A DNA stretch of 64,000 bases from Rhodobacter sp. (GCA_027484145.1 JAIXUH010000023.1:1-64000), one strand, 5' to 3'. Shown: positions 52,879 to 61,404, counted from the first letter of the stretch. Program-made: numbers and translations. The notes: generated by a model not told the origin, from the letters alone.

Positions 52879-54048
52879 TCAGGCGACGCGCTTCAACGCC
52901 ACCGACCCGTCGGAATAGATCTTGGCGCCGTGGCGCAGCGTGGCGCGGACATGACCCACCCCGGTATCATCGGCGATCACCAGATCGGCCAGCATTCCTG
53001 TCTGGATTGCCCCGCGATCCATCAGACCCAAGGCGCGGGCCGGGTTCAGCGTGGCAAGTTGTGTCGCCCCCGCCAACCCCTTTGGGTCGGCCTTGGCCAG
53101 TTCCAGCACGGCGGGCAAAATGGCCGAAGGGTGATAGTCCGCCGCCAGAATATCCAGCAGTCCCAATCCATGCGCCTCACGCGCGGAAAGGTTGCCGGAA
53201 TAGGATTTGCCGCGCAGCGCGTTGGGCGCGCCCATGGCGGTGGCAAGCCCGCGCGCGCGGGCCTCGGTCGCGGCCTCGACCGTCACGGGAAATTCGCTGA
53301 TGCTGGCACCCAAGGAATGCATCAGCGCCACCTTTGCAGCCGTGTCGTCGTCATGGCTGGCAAGGGCCACGCCATGCGCGCGACAGGTGTCTGAAATCGC
53401 CTGCAGGGTCGCGGCCATGTCGCCTGCCGTGCTGCGCTTTTCCGCGATCCGGCGGGCGACTTCGTCTTCGGCCTCGGTCAGGGACACACCTTTTTCGCGC
53501 GCCACGCGTTCGACATGCGCCTCCATATCGCGGTACTGACCCTGACCGGGGGTGTGGTCGGTCAAGGACACCAAATCCACAGCGCCTTCGGCAATCAGTC
53601 CTTCGACCACGCGCAGGGCATCGGGAAAGGTGACCTCGAAGCGAGCGTGAACCTTGTGATCGACCTTCAGCATCTCGCCCATGGCCTTCAGGCTGCGGAT
53701 GATGGCTGAGGTGTTGTCGAAGTGGCGGATATGGCCATAGGCCGATCCGGGGTGAAAACTGACGGCGGCATAGGCCGTTGTCACGCCCCCCGCGGCCAGA
53801 CGGCGGTCAAGATCGCGCAGGCCCAATTCCATCGGCATGCGGACGTTGGGGCGCGGTTCCACCTCGCGTTCGACCATGTCGCCATGCATGTCGACAAAGC
53901 CCGGCAGCAACAGCAGACCGTCGCCGTTCAATGCGGCACCAGGCACCGGGGCATCCGCAATCTCAGCAATCTTGCCGCCTTCAATCCGCACGGCACCACG
54001 CTGCAGCACCGCATCAGGGGTCACCACGCGAAAATCAGACAGCCACAT
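52879..54048 (-). CDS. phnM: PhnM, ribosyl-phosphonate triphosphate diphosphatase
   Basis: 389 residues. An amidohydrolase-superfamily enzyme that removes pyrophosphate from alpha-D-ribose 1-alkylphosphonate 5-triphosphate in the C-P lyase route. Visible features: LLLPGFVDMHGDMVEREVEP with metal-binding residues, DLVSLTDHTPGQGQYRD, the HGVALASHDDDTA block, ISEFPVTVEAATEARARGL, MGAPNALRGKSYSGN and LDILAADYHPSAILPAV. Sequence around MHGDMVE differs from the Escherichia coli form (HSDNLEK). It overlaps phnL by 14 bases. Confidence 0.9.
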   Translation of the reverse strand: MWLSDFRVVTPDAVLQRGAVRIEGGKIAEIADAPVPGAALNGDGLLLLPGFVDMHGDMVEREVEPRPNVRMPMELGLRDLDRRLAAGGVTTAYAAVSFHPGSAYGHIRHFDNTSAIIRSLKAMGEMLKVDHKVHARFEVTFPDALRVVEGLIAEGAVDLVSLTDHTPGQGQYRDMEAHVERVAREKGVSLTEAEDEVARRIAEKRSTAGDMAATLQAISDTCRAHGVALASHDDDTAAKVALMHSLGASISEFPVTVEAATEARARGLATAMGAPNALRGKSYSGNLSAREAHGLGLLDILAADYHPSAILPAVLELAKADPKGLAGATQLATLNPARALGLMDRGAIQTGMLADLVIADDTGVGHVRATLRHGAKIYSDGSVALKRVA

Positions 54049-54739
54049 CTTCGGTCACCTCTTTTGCAGTCAGTTCAATGTCACGGTCGATCAGGTGGGC
54101 CACATCACCGGGGTGGTGAAACACCCCGATCATTGCCACGCCCTGCGCCTTCAGATCAGCCAGCCTTCGCACCAAGGCTGCCCGCGCCCCCGCATCCAGC
54201 GAGGCGGTGGGTTCGTCCAGCAAAAGCAGGCGCTGCGGCAAAATCAGCGCGCGGGCAAGGTTCACCTTTTGCTGCTCACCCCCCGAAAAGGTGGTGGGAT
54301 AGGCGCGCCACAGATCCCGCTTCACACCAAATTCGGCCAGCCAGAGGCGGGCTTGCGCGGTGGCCTCGGCTGCCGGGATACCAGCCAAACGCAACGGCTC
54401 GGCGACAATATCCTCGGCGGCCACGCGGGGGCGCGCGATCAGGAATTGCGTCACGAATCCGATCTCGCGCCGCCGCAGCAGGGCGATATCCACATCGGCG
54501 GCGCGGGCAAGGTCGATCCGGCCTTCGGTGGTGTGATACCAGATATGGCCCTCTTGCGGCAGATAGCTGCGGTACAGCGTGCGCAAAAGGGTGGATTTGC
54601 CCACGCCATTGGGGCCGCGCAGCAGCAGGAACTCGCCCTGTGCGAGGGTAAAGTTGATGCTGTCAAAGGCGTGCAGGCTTTGGCCCAGATGGTGCATCTG
54701 AAACTGCTTGCCCAGGTTTTCAACCTGCAACACGGTCAT
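54035..54739 (-). CDS. phnL: PhnL, ABC-type subunit of the C-P lyase system
   Basis: 234 residues from the ATG at 54739. Walker A GPNGVGKST, then LYRSYLPQEGHIWY and EIGFVTQFLIARPRVAAEDI, as in PhnL (GWVSQFLRVIPR). Signature TTFSGGEQQKVNLARALI, Walker B RLLLLDEPTASLDAGARAAL and switch HHPGDVA. PhnL has no membrane partner and works with the cytoplasmic PhnGHIJ core. The gene follows phnK by seven bases. Confidence 0.9.
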   Translation of the reverse strand: MTVLQVENLGKQFQMHHLGQSLHAFDSINFTLAQGEFLLLRGPNGVGKSTLLRTLYRSYLPQEGHIWYHTTEGRIDLARAADVDIALLRRREIGFVTQFLIARPRVAAEDIVAEPLRLAGIPAAEATAQARLWLAEFGVKRDLWRAYPTTFSGGEQQKVNLARALILPQRLLLLDEPTASLDAGARAALVRRLADLKAQGVAMIGVFHHPGDVAHLIDRDIELTAKEVTEDVAV

Positions 54740-54746
54740 CGCGGCC

Positions 54747-55541
54747 TCACAATTTCGCATGGACAAGGGATTGGGTGTATTCGTGCTGCGGGTCTTGGAA
54801 CACCTGATCGGCCAGCCCCTGTTCCACCACGCGGCCATGGCGCATCACCATCACGCGGTCAGCCATGGTGCGAAGGACGCCCAGATCGTGCGACACGATC
54901 ACCATGGTGATCGCCCGGTCGCGTTGCAGGCGTTTCAGCGTATCCAGCACAAGGGCCTGCACCGAAACATCCAACCCCGTGGTGGGTTCGTCCAGCAGCA
55001 GAAGGGCAGGTTCCAGCGCGATCGCCTTGGCCAGTTGCACGCGCTGTTGCATGCCACCGGACAGTTCGATCGGGCGGGCGTCCATGCGGTCCAGCGGGAA
55101 TTCGGAGGCCTCCAGCGCCACACGGCCACGGGCGCGCAGGGCGGCAAAGCTGCGTTCGCCCGCGATCAGCAGGCGTTCGGCGACATTGCCGCTGGAGGTA
55201 TGCTTCATCAGCAACCCCTGATGCGGGTTCTGGTACACAATGCCGATGCGGGTGGCGCACAGCATCCGGCGGGCAAAACGGTCAAGGTCAAAGAGGTTGC
55301 CGGGCAGATCGGGCAGGGCGAGGCGGTAATCGCCGCTGTCAGGCGTATCCTCCAGGTTCATCATGCGCAGCAGGGTCGATTTGCCCGACCCGCTTTCGCC
55401 GACGATCCCCAGCACTTCGCCGGGGTAAACCATGGCCGAAACGTCATCCAAGGCCGTCACGCGGCCATAGCGGCGGCAAAGGCCTGTCATGGTCAGCAGG
55501 GGTGGGGTGGTCATCAGTTGTGGGGGCAGCATGGCGTTCAT
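54747..55541 (-). CDS. phnK: PhnK, ABC-type subunit of the C-P lyase system
   Basis: 264 residues, starting in ATGA overlap with the phnJ stop. Walker A GESGSGKST, then MLCATRIGIVYQNPHQGLLM, which is close to the PhnK Q-loop (GWGFVHQHPRDGLR). Signature IELSGGMQQRVQLAKAIALE and Walker B ALLLLDEPTTGLDVSVQALV with VSHDLGVLRT. PhnK binds the PhnJ subunit of the core complex. The N-terminus is about ten residues longer than usual if the first ATG is used. Confidence 0.9.
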   Translation of the reverse strand: MNAMLPPQLMTTPPLLTMTGLCRRYGRVTALDDVSAMVYPGEVLGIVGESGSGKSTLLRMMNLEDTPDSGDYRLALPDLPGNLFDLDRFARRMLCATRIGIVYQNPHQGLLMKHTSSGNVAERLLIAGERSFAALRARGRVALEASEFPLDRMDARPIELSGGMQQRVQLAKAIALEPALLLLDEPTTGLDVSVQALVLDTLKRLQRDRAITMVIVSHDLGVLRTMADRVMVMRHGRVVEQGLADQVFQDPQHEYTQSLVHAKL

Positions 55542-56464
55542 GGCATCACCCCGTTTTCATACCAGGTGGGGCCGATCTGGTCTGCCGCGCCTTCGACCCC
55601 GCCTTCTGCCTGCGACAGCCGGATTGCCTTGATGCCCAGATGGCTGTCAGACAGTTCAAAGACCGAACCCACATCCTGCGGGATTTCATTCATGAAATAG
55701 CCTGTGACGCCCGAGCGGTGGCAGGTGAGGCCGCCGTGATCCTCGACCTGATAGGGTACATCGGAGAACACCAAAGGTTCCACGCGGGTAAAGGGGGGCA
55801 CGGCGTAAAGGCGCTTCTCGCGGCCCGCCGACAGAAAGGTGAGGTGCTGCGCCATGTGAAGTTTGGGCACGTCCCAGCGGGGGATGGGGGAGGGGGTCAT
55901 CACATGCCGACCGTTCACCAGCGCCGGATAGGCCGCCCCCTCCATGATCCGCCCGGCGCGGACCATTTGTTCATAAAGGATCAACCACAGCCGCCCGTAA
56001 TCGGCATCGGCGTGCATCTGGCGGGCGATGGACATGTTGGGTTCCACCGGGCGCAGGGGTTCGGGGTTGGGCACTTGCAGGACCAGAACCTGATCGGCGC
56101 GCAGGCGTTCCTCGGGGATGCGGTGGCGGGATTGGATGATGGTGGCGGCGAGGGTGTCCCAGGTTTCGGCCGCACCGGAAACCTTGGACAGGAAGGACCG
56201 GATGGAGGCGGCGTTGACGCTGTCATCGGCGCCTTGGTCGATGACCTTGACCACGGATTGCGGTTTCAACAGGGTCAGCGTGACTTGCAAGCCCCCGGTC
56301 CCCCAACCGCGCGCCATGGGCACTTCGCGGCTGGCATAGGGCATCTGGCAGCCCGGCACGGCGATGGCCTTGAGCATCTTGCGGCGCAGTTCGCGTTTGG
56401 CCGACGGGTCGAGGAAGCCATAGGACATGGGCTGCCAGGCTTTGGTCAAGGCTGCGATGGTCAT
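55538..56464 (-). CDS. phnJ: PhnJ homologue lacking three of four core cysteines
   Basis: 308 residues from the ATG at 56464 (ATGA overlap with phnI). The family core is clear: AVPGCQMPYASREVP with the Gly (residue 38) that forms the glycyl radical in the known enzyme, MARGWGTGGLQVTLTLL, VKVIDQGADDSVNAASIRSF, TIIQSRHRIPEERL, PSPIPRWDVPK and FLSAGREKRLYAVPPFTRVE. In Escherichia coli PhnJ, Cys241, 244 and 266 bind the iron-sulfur cluster and Cys272 acts in catalysis. Here the matching stretch LTCHRSGVTGYFMNE has Cys248 only; the others align with Ser251, Leu271 and Gly277. The frame is intact and the C-terminus is about 27 residues longer. Radical-SAM activity by the known route is therefore doubtful. 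Confidence 0.88.
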   Translation of the reverse strand: MTIAALTKAWQPMSYGFLDPSAKRELRRKMLKAIAVPGCQMPYASREVPMARGWGTGGLQVTLTLLKPQSVVKVIDQGADDSVNAASIRSFLSKVSGAAETWDTLAATIIQSRHRIPEERLRADQVLVLQVPNPEPLRPVEPNMSIARQMHADADYGRLWLILYEQMVRAGRIMEGAAYPALVNGRHVMTPSPIPRWDVPKLHMAQHLTFLSAGREKRLYAVPPFTRVEPLVFSDVPYQVEDHGGLTCHRSGVTGYFMNEIPQDVGSVFELSDSHLGIKAIRLSQAEGGVEGAADQIGPTWYENGVMP

Positions 56465-57504
56465 GCGGGCACCTCTGCCGTTTTGGCCCCGCGCAGGGCG
56501 TCGAGTGCGGATTGGAAGGTGACGTAATGCGGCAGTTTGAAGTGGATGCAAAAGCCCGACGCCTCGACCGGTTCGGTGTGATAGAGGAAGAACTCCTCCT
56601 CCACCGGGGATCCCTTAGGGGCGGCGGCGGCGTTCAGATCGAGCGTTGCACCCGAGATGACCTTGACTTCGTTCCAGCCCAAGGTGGCGCAGAAGCCGAG
56701 GTTCAACTGGCCAGATTTGCCTTTGGAGGTGACTTCGGCCTGTGAAACCTTGACGCGGCCTGCCGAAAACACCGTGCCGCTTGGGTGGGTGACGCGGACC
56801 TCGGCCTCGGCCAGCCGGAGTTCGTTGACGGTGGGGTGGGCGTTGCCATAGCCGCGCATGGCGGCATAGCCGAGAGCCAACATGCCGCCCGTATCGGCGC
56901 GGGCGAGGCTTTGCAGGGTATGGGCGCGTTTGGCGGGGAAAAGCAGCGGTTCGCGCGTCAGGTCGGGGATGGCGTCGGGGGCGACATCCTCGCGCAGCGG
57001 GTCGGCCACCAGCCCTTGGGCCTTTTGCCAGGCGGCGAGGGAGGGTTGGTGGGCGGGGGCTGGGGTAGCGGCGGGTTCAACCGGCGTGGGGGTATAGGGG
57101 CGGCCTTGCAGGACATCGGTGGCCAGAAGGCGGTGGGCGTAATCCAGCGTTGGCCCAAGGATTTGCCCGCCGGGAATATCCTTGAACGCCGCCGAAATGC
57201 GGCGGTGGGTGATCAGGTCCTCTTGCAGCACGGGCGCAGCGATGGCGAGGCGCGGTTGGGTGGTGCGCCAGGCGCGCAACAGCAGGACCGCCTCATACAA
57301 ATCACCGCCCGTTTGAGCCAAGGCAAGTGCGGCAAGGTCGGGTTCATAAAGCGACGCCTCACCCATGACCCGGTCAATCAAATTGGGCAGGGATTGGCGC
57401 AGGGTGGTCACGCGGGTTGCATCGATCTGGCCCAATTCAGCGCGGTAGAGCCGTTCGGATTGGTCGATGGCGCGGGCCCCGCCACGGGTGGCAACATAGG
57501 CCAT
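56461..57504 (-). CDS. phnI: PhnI, C-P lyase core subunit
   Basis: 347 residues from the ATG at 57504, which overlaps the phnH stop by one base. MAYVATRGGARAIDQSERLY, LPNLIDRVMGEASLYEPDLA, AVLLLRAWRTTQPRLAIA, RRISAAFKDIPGGQILGPTL, DYAHRLL, and the end EEEFFLYHTEPVEASGFCIH then KLPHYVTFQSAL follow the PhnI family. PhnI with PhnG, H and L attaches ribose triphosphate to the phosphonate. The region between residues 240 and 300 differs from the Escherichia coli protein. Confidence 0.9.
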   Translation of the reverse strand: MAYVATRGGARAIDQSERLYRAELGQIDATRVTTLRQSLPNLIDRVMGEASLYEPDLAALALAQTGGDLYEAVLLLRAWRTTQPRLAIAAPVLQEDLITHRRISAAFKDIPGGQILGPTLDYAHRLLATDVLQGRPYTPTPVEPAATPAPAHQPSLAAWQKAQGLVADPLREDVAPDAIPDLTREPLLFPAKRAHTLQSLARADTGGMLALGYAAMRGYGNAHPTVNELRLAEAEVRVTHPSGTVFSAGRVKVSQAEVTSKGKSGQLNLGFCATLGWNEVKVISGATLDLNAAAAPKGSPVEEEFFLYHTEPVEASGFCIHFKLPHYVTFQSALDALRGAKTAEVPA

Positions 57505-58031
57505 CACAGCACCTCGATTTGGGTAGAGCGGGGCAGGCCCATCACCTGGCCCCCGCAGATCAGGAATAGGTCGAACCCGGCGGGATAGCGGTTCTGGGCC
57601 CGCTGAGGCCAGATGTCGGCCACGCCGCCCAAGATGACATCGGTGTAGGTTTCGATACCCGGCCCCGTCAGGCGCAGGCGTTGGCCGGTGCCGTGGGTGG
57701 CGGTGATGATCACGGTGGCCCCGGCATCGGGATAGAGGGCCGAACCCACGGCGACCTGCGCCAGAATGCCGGGCGTGGGATGGCTGGCAAAGCAATGATC
57801 CGCCTCGGCCACGGGAACAAGTGCTGCGCCAAAGTTGGCGATTGTGGCGGCCAGAGTCGGGTCATCGGTGTAAACGCGGCATTCGCGATCGACCAAAGCC
57901 TCGGCAATGCCAGCCATACCGGGGGTGGGCAGGGGGTGCAGGGTACCGGGGCGAGACAGCGCCGACATCAGCGCCTCGAAGGTCGCGTTGGTACGGGCCT
58001 CGAAGGCATCGGGGATGGGGACGGCGGTCAT
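57504..58031 (-). CDS. phnH: PhnH, C-P lyase core subunit
   Basis: 175 residues from the ATG at 58031 (TGATG overlap with phnG). FEALMSALSRPGTLHPLPTP matches the PhnH N-terminus (FR.LLDAMARPG), followed by LVDRECRVYTDDPTLAATIA, HPTPGILAQVAVGSALYPDA and the C-terminal RYPAGFDLFLICGGQVMGLP with RSTQIEVL. Slightly shorter than the 194-residue Escherichia coli form. It dimerises in the PhnGHIJ core. Confidence 0.9.
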   Translation of the reverse strand: MTAVPIPDAFEARTNATFEALMSALSRPGTLHPLPTPGMAGIAEALVDRECRVYTDDPTLAATIANFGAALVPVAEADHCFASHPTPGILAQVAVGSALYPDAGATVIITATHGTGQRLRLTGPGIETYTDVILGGVADIWPQRAQNRYPAGFDLFLICGGQVMGLPRSTQIEVL

Positions 58032-58462
58032 CAGAACGTCTCCATATCCACGCGGGTCGCTTCGACCTCGCACAGGCGGGCGGTGTCGCGGGCAGTGATT
58101 TCGGCGGACTCAGCGGCAAGAAAGGCTTGGATTTCCGGACTTTGGCCAAGGCTGGCCACGGCATCGACCACGGCCATGGCCATGGCCTGTTCCAAATTGC
58201 GGCCCACGACCATGCCATACCCCTCGCATCCCTTGGCACGCAGATGCGCTTCGGCCACCAGAACCTCACCCAAATGAAAATCCGTGCCCTTGACTGTGTC
58301 GCGCATGGGCAGCATCACAAGGCCGGTGCGGCTGTGCAGCACCTCGACGTCTTGCAACTGCGGCAGCAGGGTTTCGGCCAAGGCGGTCAGGCGGGCCACA
58401 TCGGCGCGGGCCAGCACGTCCAGCAGGGTGGCATGGTCAAACTCGGTCGGGCGGTCAAACAT
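58031..58462 (-). CDS. phnG: PhnG, C-P lyase core subunit
   Basis: 143 residues from the ATG at 58462, inside an eight-base overlap with phnF. LLDVLARADVARLTALAETL, VLHSRTGLVMLPMRDTVKGT, FHLGEVLVAEAHLRAKGCEG and YGMVVGRNLEQAMAMAVVDA correspond to PhnG (RP..G...R....G..FN.GE), including the phosphonate substrate-contacting segment. It is first of the core genes. Confidence 0.9.
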   Translation of the reverse strand: MFDRPTEFDHATLLDVLARADVARLTALAETLLPQLQDVEVLHSRTGLVMLPMRDTVKGTDFHLGEVLVAEAHLRAKGCEGYGMVVGRNLEQAMAMAVVDAVASLGQSPEIQAFLAAESAEITARDTARLCEVEATRVDMETF

Positions 58463-59183
58463 CGCGGCCTTCCTCCAGACTATCAATGGTGAATTGCACG
58501 CGGGCCCCGGCCCAAACGGCTTCGGAATGGCCGATAGGCGCGCCTGCGGCATCGACATCTGTCTTTTGGACCACCATTACGGGTTGGTCCGGATGCTGCC
58601 GCAGCAAAGCCGCCTCGTGCGGATTGGGGCGGCGGGTCAGAATGACAGTGCGCTTTCGGGCATAGGTTTCGATGCCGTGATCGCGGTAAATGTCGGTGAT
58701 GGAATGGCCAGTCTGCCGCCGTGCGGCCAGATCGGGAAAACGCTCGGCACTATGCCACGAGAGGCTGATGTTGATGGGCGCGCCATCGGCCAGACCACGC
58801 CGCAACAGGCGATGCACCATGGCCCCCTCGGCCAGCCCCAAAGCCACCGCGATCTCTGGCGGGGCGACCATGAGGTCTGCGGAAATCTGCTCTCCCGCAG
58901 GCGCGACCCCCTGTTCCATCAGGTTCTGGCGAAAACGCGTGCGTCGCCCGATGTGGTAGTTGATCAGGGGGGCAGCCTCGACAAAGGTGCCGCGCCCCTG
59001 TTCCACGCGCAACTTGCCCTCAACCGCCAAAGCGGCAATCGCCCGGCGCACCGAGTGGCGCCCGGCCTGAAACGACTGACACAGCACGCTTTCCGTCGGC
59101 AACTGGGCCCCCGGCGCCAGATGCCCTTGCGCAATCTGCGACGAAAGCGTGTCGCGGATGTTTTGCCAGTGCTCTTGCGCCAT
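58455..59183 (-). CDS. phnF: PhnF, GntR/HutC-family regulator of the phn operon
   Basis: 242 residues from the ATG at 59183. Winged helix at about 1-75 (HWQNIRDTLSSQIAQGHLAP, PTESVLCQSFQAGRHSVRRA, LRVEQGRGTFVEAAPLI), then a UTRA ligand domain (MVHRLLRRGLADGAPINISL, ETYARKRTVILTRR, HPDQPVMVVQKTDVDAAGAP). PhnF proteins repress phn genes and respond to phosphorus status or ligand. A palindromic site 17 bases upstream and a Pho-box-like sequence about 50 bases upstream are in its promoter, so it is probably autoregulated and under phosphate control. Confidence 0.9.
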   Translation of the reverse strand: MAQEHWQNIRDTLSSQIAQGHLAPGAQLPTESVLCQSFQAGRHSVRRAIAALAVEGKLRVEQGRGTFVEAAPLINYHIGRRTRFRQNLMEQGVAPAGEQISADLMVAPPEIAVALGLAEGAMVHRLLRRGLADGAPINISLSWHSAERFPDLAARRQTGHSITDIYRDHGIETYARKRTVILTRRPNPHEAALLRQHPDQPVMVVQKTDVDAAGAPIGHSEAVWAGARVQFTIDSLEEGRDV

Positions 59184-59198
59184 GCTGCGCTCCCTGCA

Positions 59199-59212
59199 GT
59201 CATTCGGATGAC
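59199..59212. promoter_or_regulatory. GTCATTCGGATGAC near-palindrome before phnF
   Basis: Imperfect 14-bp palindrome 16 bases upstream of the phnF ATG. Its core TCATTCGGATGA differs at one base from the perfect palindrome before phnC (52820-52831). Candidate PhnF operator. Confidence 0.6.
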
Positions 59213-59231
59213 TTCGCTCTATCGCCACGCC

Positions 59232-59249
59232 ATGACGCAGGTGTGACAG
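59232..59249 (-). promoter_or_regulatory. Pho-box-like sequence upstream of phnF
   Basis: On the minus strand CTGTCAC-ACCT-GCGTCAT has the 7-4-7 layout of a PhoB site (consensus CTGTCAT repeats), with six and five of seven matches. It lies 48-66 bases before the phnF start, a normal distance for activation. Confidence 0.5.
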
Positions 59250-59810
59250 CGCAGGCGTGCGAGAGCACAACGAAGCGCCAAAAATGGCGGGTCGCGCGCG
59301 CTCAATCCACGTTTCGCGGTTGGCAGGAAGGCTTCGCGCCCGTGAAGACGGAACGGGGTGGGCAAGCGGCGACATCTGCCAATGCTAGTCAGCATGGCCG
59401 CCCAAGGCCCGAAGTCGGCCACGAAGGAAGCGCCTGCCGCGCTTGCCAGTCTGCGAAGAAGGGCACCAGAAAGTTTACTGAGGTCGGGTCATTGCTTTTC
59501 TGCGAATGCAGGGCGTCCCCGACAAAGCCCTCTGTCAAGACCACCAACCGAATGACCTTTGTCACGTCAGGCGGCGTGATCCGTCCGTGTTTTGCCAACA
59601 CGGCGATGCTGACGCGCGAACGGCCCTGGCATAGGCGACTCGTGGCAGTATGGACCAATCGCCACGCCGCAAGGGCCGGAAAGCCAACGCCTATCCATTG
59701 GCCTTTCAGGCGATTCTTCCCCGATCCGGGGCATCGATTCCTGATGTTGCGGTTTCCTGTCCCATGGCGTTTGCAGCGATCAGGGAATGGTCACGACCAG
59801 GCTGTCGCCG
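59250..59810. other. Intergenic stretch between phn operon and metal module
   Basis: About 560 bases upstream of the phnF promoter and downstream of the MFS gene. Open frames on both strands have no family features. No insertion sequence or terminator was recognised. Confidence 0.45.
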
Positions 59811-61118
59811 TCACGCGGCCTTGGGCCAGCGGCGGTGCAAATCATCGATTACGAAAGCATGCGCGTGGTGCGGGCCATGTTGCCGAAGATGCGGATGGTC
59901 CGGCGGCAGGTCCGGGTGGTCATGCGTCAGGATGGTGTCGTCCTGATCCGGCCAGATGCGCAAGACCGCAATCAGCCCAAGCGCGCCTACTCCTGCCAGC
60001 CCCAGCGCCGCGACCGACAGGCCAGCCCCGGCCCCGACCCACCCGGCCAGCGGATAGGTGACCAGCCAGCAGGCATGGGAGAGCGCAAACTGTGCGGCGA
60101 ACACCGCGCCCCGGTCAGCCTCGCGCGCCGAGCGGTTGATGATCCGGCCGATGGGGGTTTGGGTCAGGGAAAAGCCAAAGCCGATCACTGCCCAAAGCAT
60201 GATCAATGCGGCAAGGCTTCCGATCAGCGGCACCAGTGCAACGCCCGCCACCATCAGGGCGGCCCCGCCGATCATCACCGGGCGGTCGGCCATGCGGTCA
60301 AGGAGGCGCGGCAGCAAAAAGGCAGCCAGCATCGACCCCGCGCCAAAGCCAGCAAAGGCCAGTGCCACGGCTTCCTCGGCCAAGCCCAGCCGCGCCTGCA
60401 CCAGAACGACCGTGTTGACATAGACCATCGCACCGGCTGCGGCGACGGCAGCCTCCATCACCATCAGCCCGCGCAGGCGGGGGGTGCGGGTATAGATGCG
60501 GATGCCTTTGGTTACATCGGCCCAAAAGGCGCTGCCCTCGGCGCGTGCCCTGTCCGGCAAGCGCGCGGTCAGCACCAGCATCGCAGAGGCCACGAACCCC
60601 ACGACCGTGCCCGCAAACAGCACCGGAAAGCTGACCACCGTCAGCAGCAGCGCCGCGATCATGGGTGAGGCGAGTTGCTCCAGATCCTCGCTTAGACGCA
60701 GCAAGGACAGGGCGTTGGTGTAATCATCCTCATCCTTCAGCACATCCGGGATCACCGCTTGAAAGGCAGGGGTAAACCCGGCCGATGCCGCCTGAAGAAA
60801 GAAGATCAGCACATAGACCTGCCAGATCTGATCGACAAAGGGCAGGCAGGCGATCACGCCTGCGCGCAGCAGGTCCAGCGTCACCAGAAAGGCCCGGCGC
60901 GGCAGGCGTTCGGCCACAGCCGCCGCCACCGGAGCCAGCGTGACATAGGCCACCATCTTGATGGCCAATGCCGTGCCCAGCACCGCGCCTGCCGTGTCGC
61001 CCGCCAACTGCCAGGCCAAAAGCCCCAACGCCACCGTGGCTAGGCCCGTACCCAAAAGCGCCACGATCTGCGCGGCAAAGAGGTGGCGGAAGGTGGGGTT
61101 GCGCAGGGTGTGAAGCAT
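59811..61118 (-). CDS. MFS exporter with His-rich C-terminal tail (nickel type)
   Basis: 435 residues. Twelve hydrophobic segments of the MFS type, starting LRNPTFRHLFAAQIVALLGT, with cytoplasmic ADRPV and DRGAVFAAQFALSH segments. The last 45 residues are rich in His and Asp (THDHPDLPPDHPHLRQHGPH then HAHAFVIDDLHRR). NrsD and NreB nickel exporters have the same layout. It begins right after the stop of the InrS-like repressor gene, so it is under its control. Function as a nickel or cobalt exporter is inferred. Confidence 0.85.
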   Translation of the reverse strand: MLHTLRNPTFRHLFAAQIVALLGTGLATVALGLLAWQLAGDTAGAVLGTALAIKMVAYVTLAPVAAAVAERLPRRAFLVTLDLLRAGVIACLPFVDQIWQVYVLIFFLQAASAGFTPAFQAVIPDVLKDEDDYTNALSLLRLSEDLEQLASPMIAALLLTVVSFPVLFAGTVVGFVASAMLVLTARLPDRARAEGSAFWADVTKGIRIYTRTPRLRGLMVMEAAVAAAGAMVYVNTVVLVQARLGLAEEAVALAFAGFGAGSMLAAFLLPRLLDRMADRPVMIGGAALMVAGVALVPLIGSLAALIMLWAVIGFGFSLTQTPIGRIINRSAREADRGAVFAAQFALSHACWLVTYPLAGWVGAGAGLSVAALGLAGVGALGLIAVLRIWPDQDDTILTHDHPDLPPDHPHLRQHGPHHAHAFVIDDLHRRWPKAA

Positions 61119-61376
61119 CTAGAGGAGTTTTGTCAGCGATTTGATCTCGGCCAGATCATGCGCGCCGCCGCTGGTCACACAATGGTCGATGTGGTCGTGG
61201 ATCAGGGCCCGCTTCGCCTCGGCCACCGCGCGTTCGACCGCATGCAGTTGTGTGGCCAGATCGACGCAGGTACGCCCCTCTTCGATCATGCCGATCACCC
61301 GCCGCAAGTGCCCCTCGGCACGTTTCAGCCGGGTGGTGATGGCAGGGTGGCTTGCGTGGACATGCGGTTCTGACAT
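61119..61376 (-). CDS. CsoR/RcnR-family metal-responsive repressor, InrS-like
   Basis: 85 residues. All-helical repressor: HASHPAITTRLKRAEGHLRR, VIGMIEEGRTCVDLATQL and ALIHDHIDHCVTS. The residues at the family's metal positions are His5, Cys37, His62 and Cys66. The spacing 32-25-4 equals the His-Cys-His-Cys set of the nickel sensor InrS and differs from RcnR (His-Cys-His-His). Nickel sensing is thus likely. The downstream MFS gene starts with no gap. A 17-bp palindrome lies 11 bases upstream of its start. Confidence 0.85.
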   Translation of the reverse strand: MSEPHVHASHPAITTRLKRAEGHLRRVIGMIEEGRTCVDLATQLHAVERAVAEAKRALIHDHIDHCVTSGGAHDLAEIKSLTKLL

Positions 61377-61387
61377 AGAAAGAGATT

Positions 61388-61404
61388 ATCCCCCCTGGGG
61401 GGAT
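61388..61404. promoter_or_regulatory. ATCCCCCCTGGGGGGAT palindrome, metal repressor operator
   Basis: A perfect 17-bp palindrome with a central T between the InrS-like gene (start 61376) and the divergent His-rich gene (start 61450). The long C/G runs are the hallmark of RcnR/CsoR/InrS operators. It should switch both directions. Confidence 0.75.

Noticed and set aside
47753-59183. The phn region as an ordinary complete C-P lyase operon
   Set aside because: The set FGHIJKLM-CDEE looks complete at first sight, but phnN and phnP are not in the window and PhnJ lacks key cysteines, so standard C-P lyase function should not be assumed.
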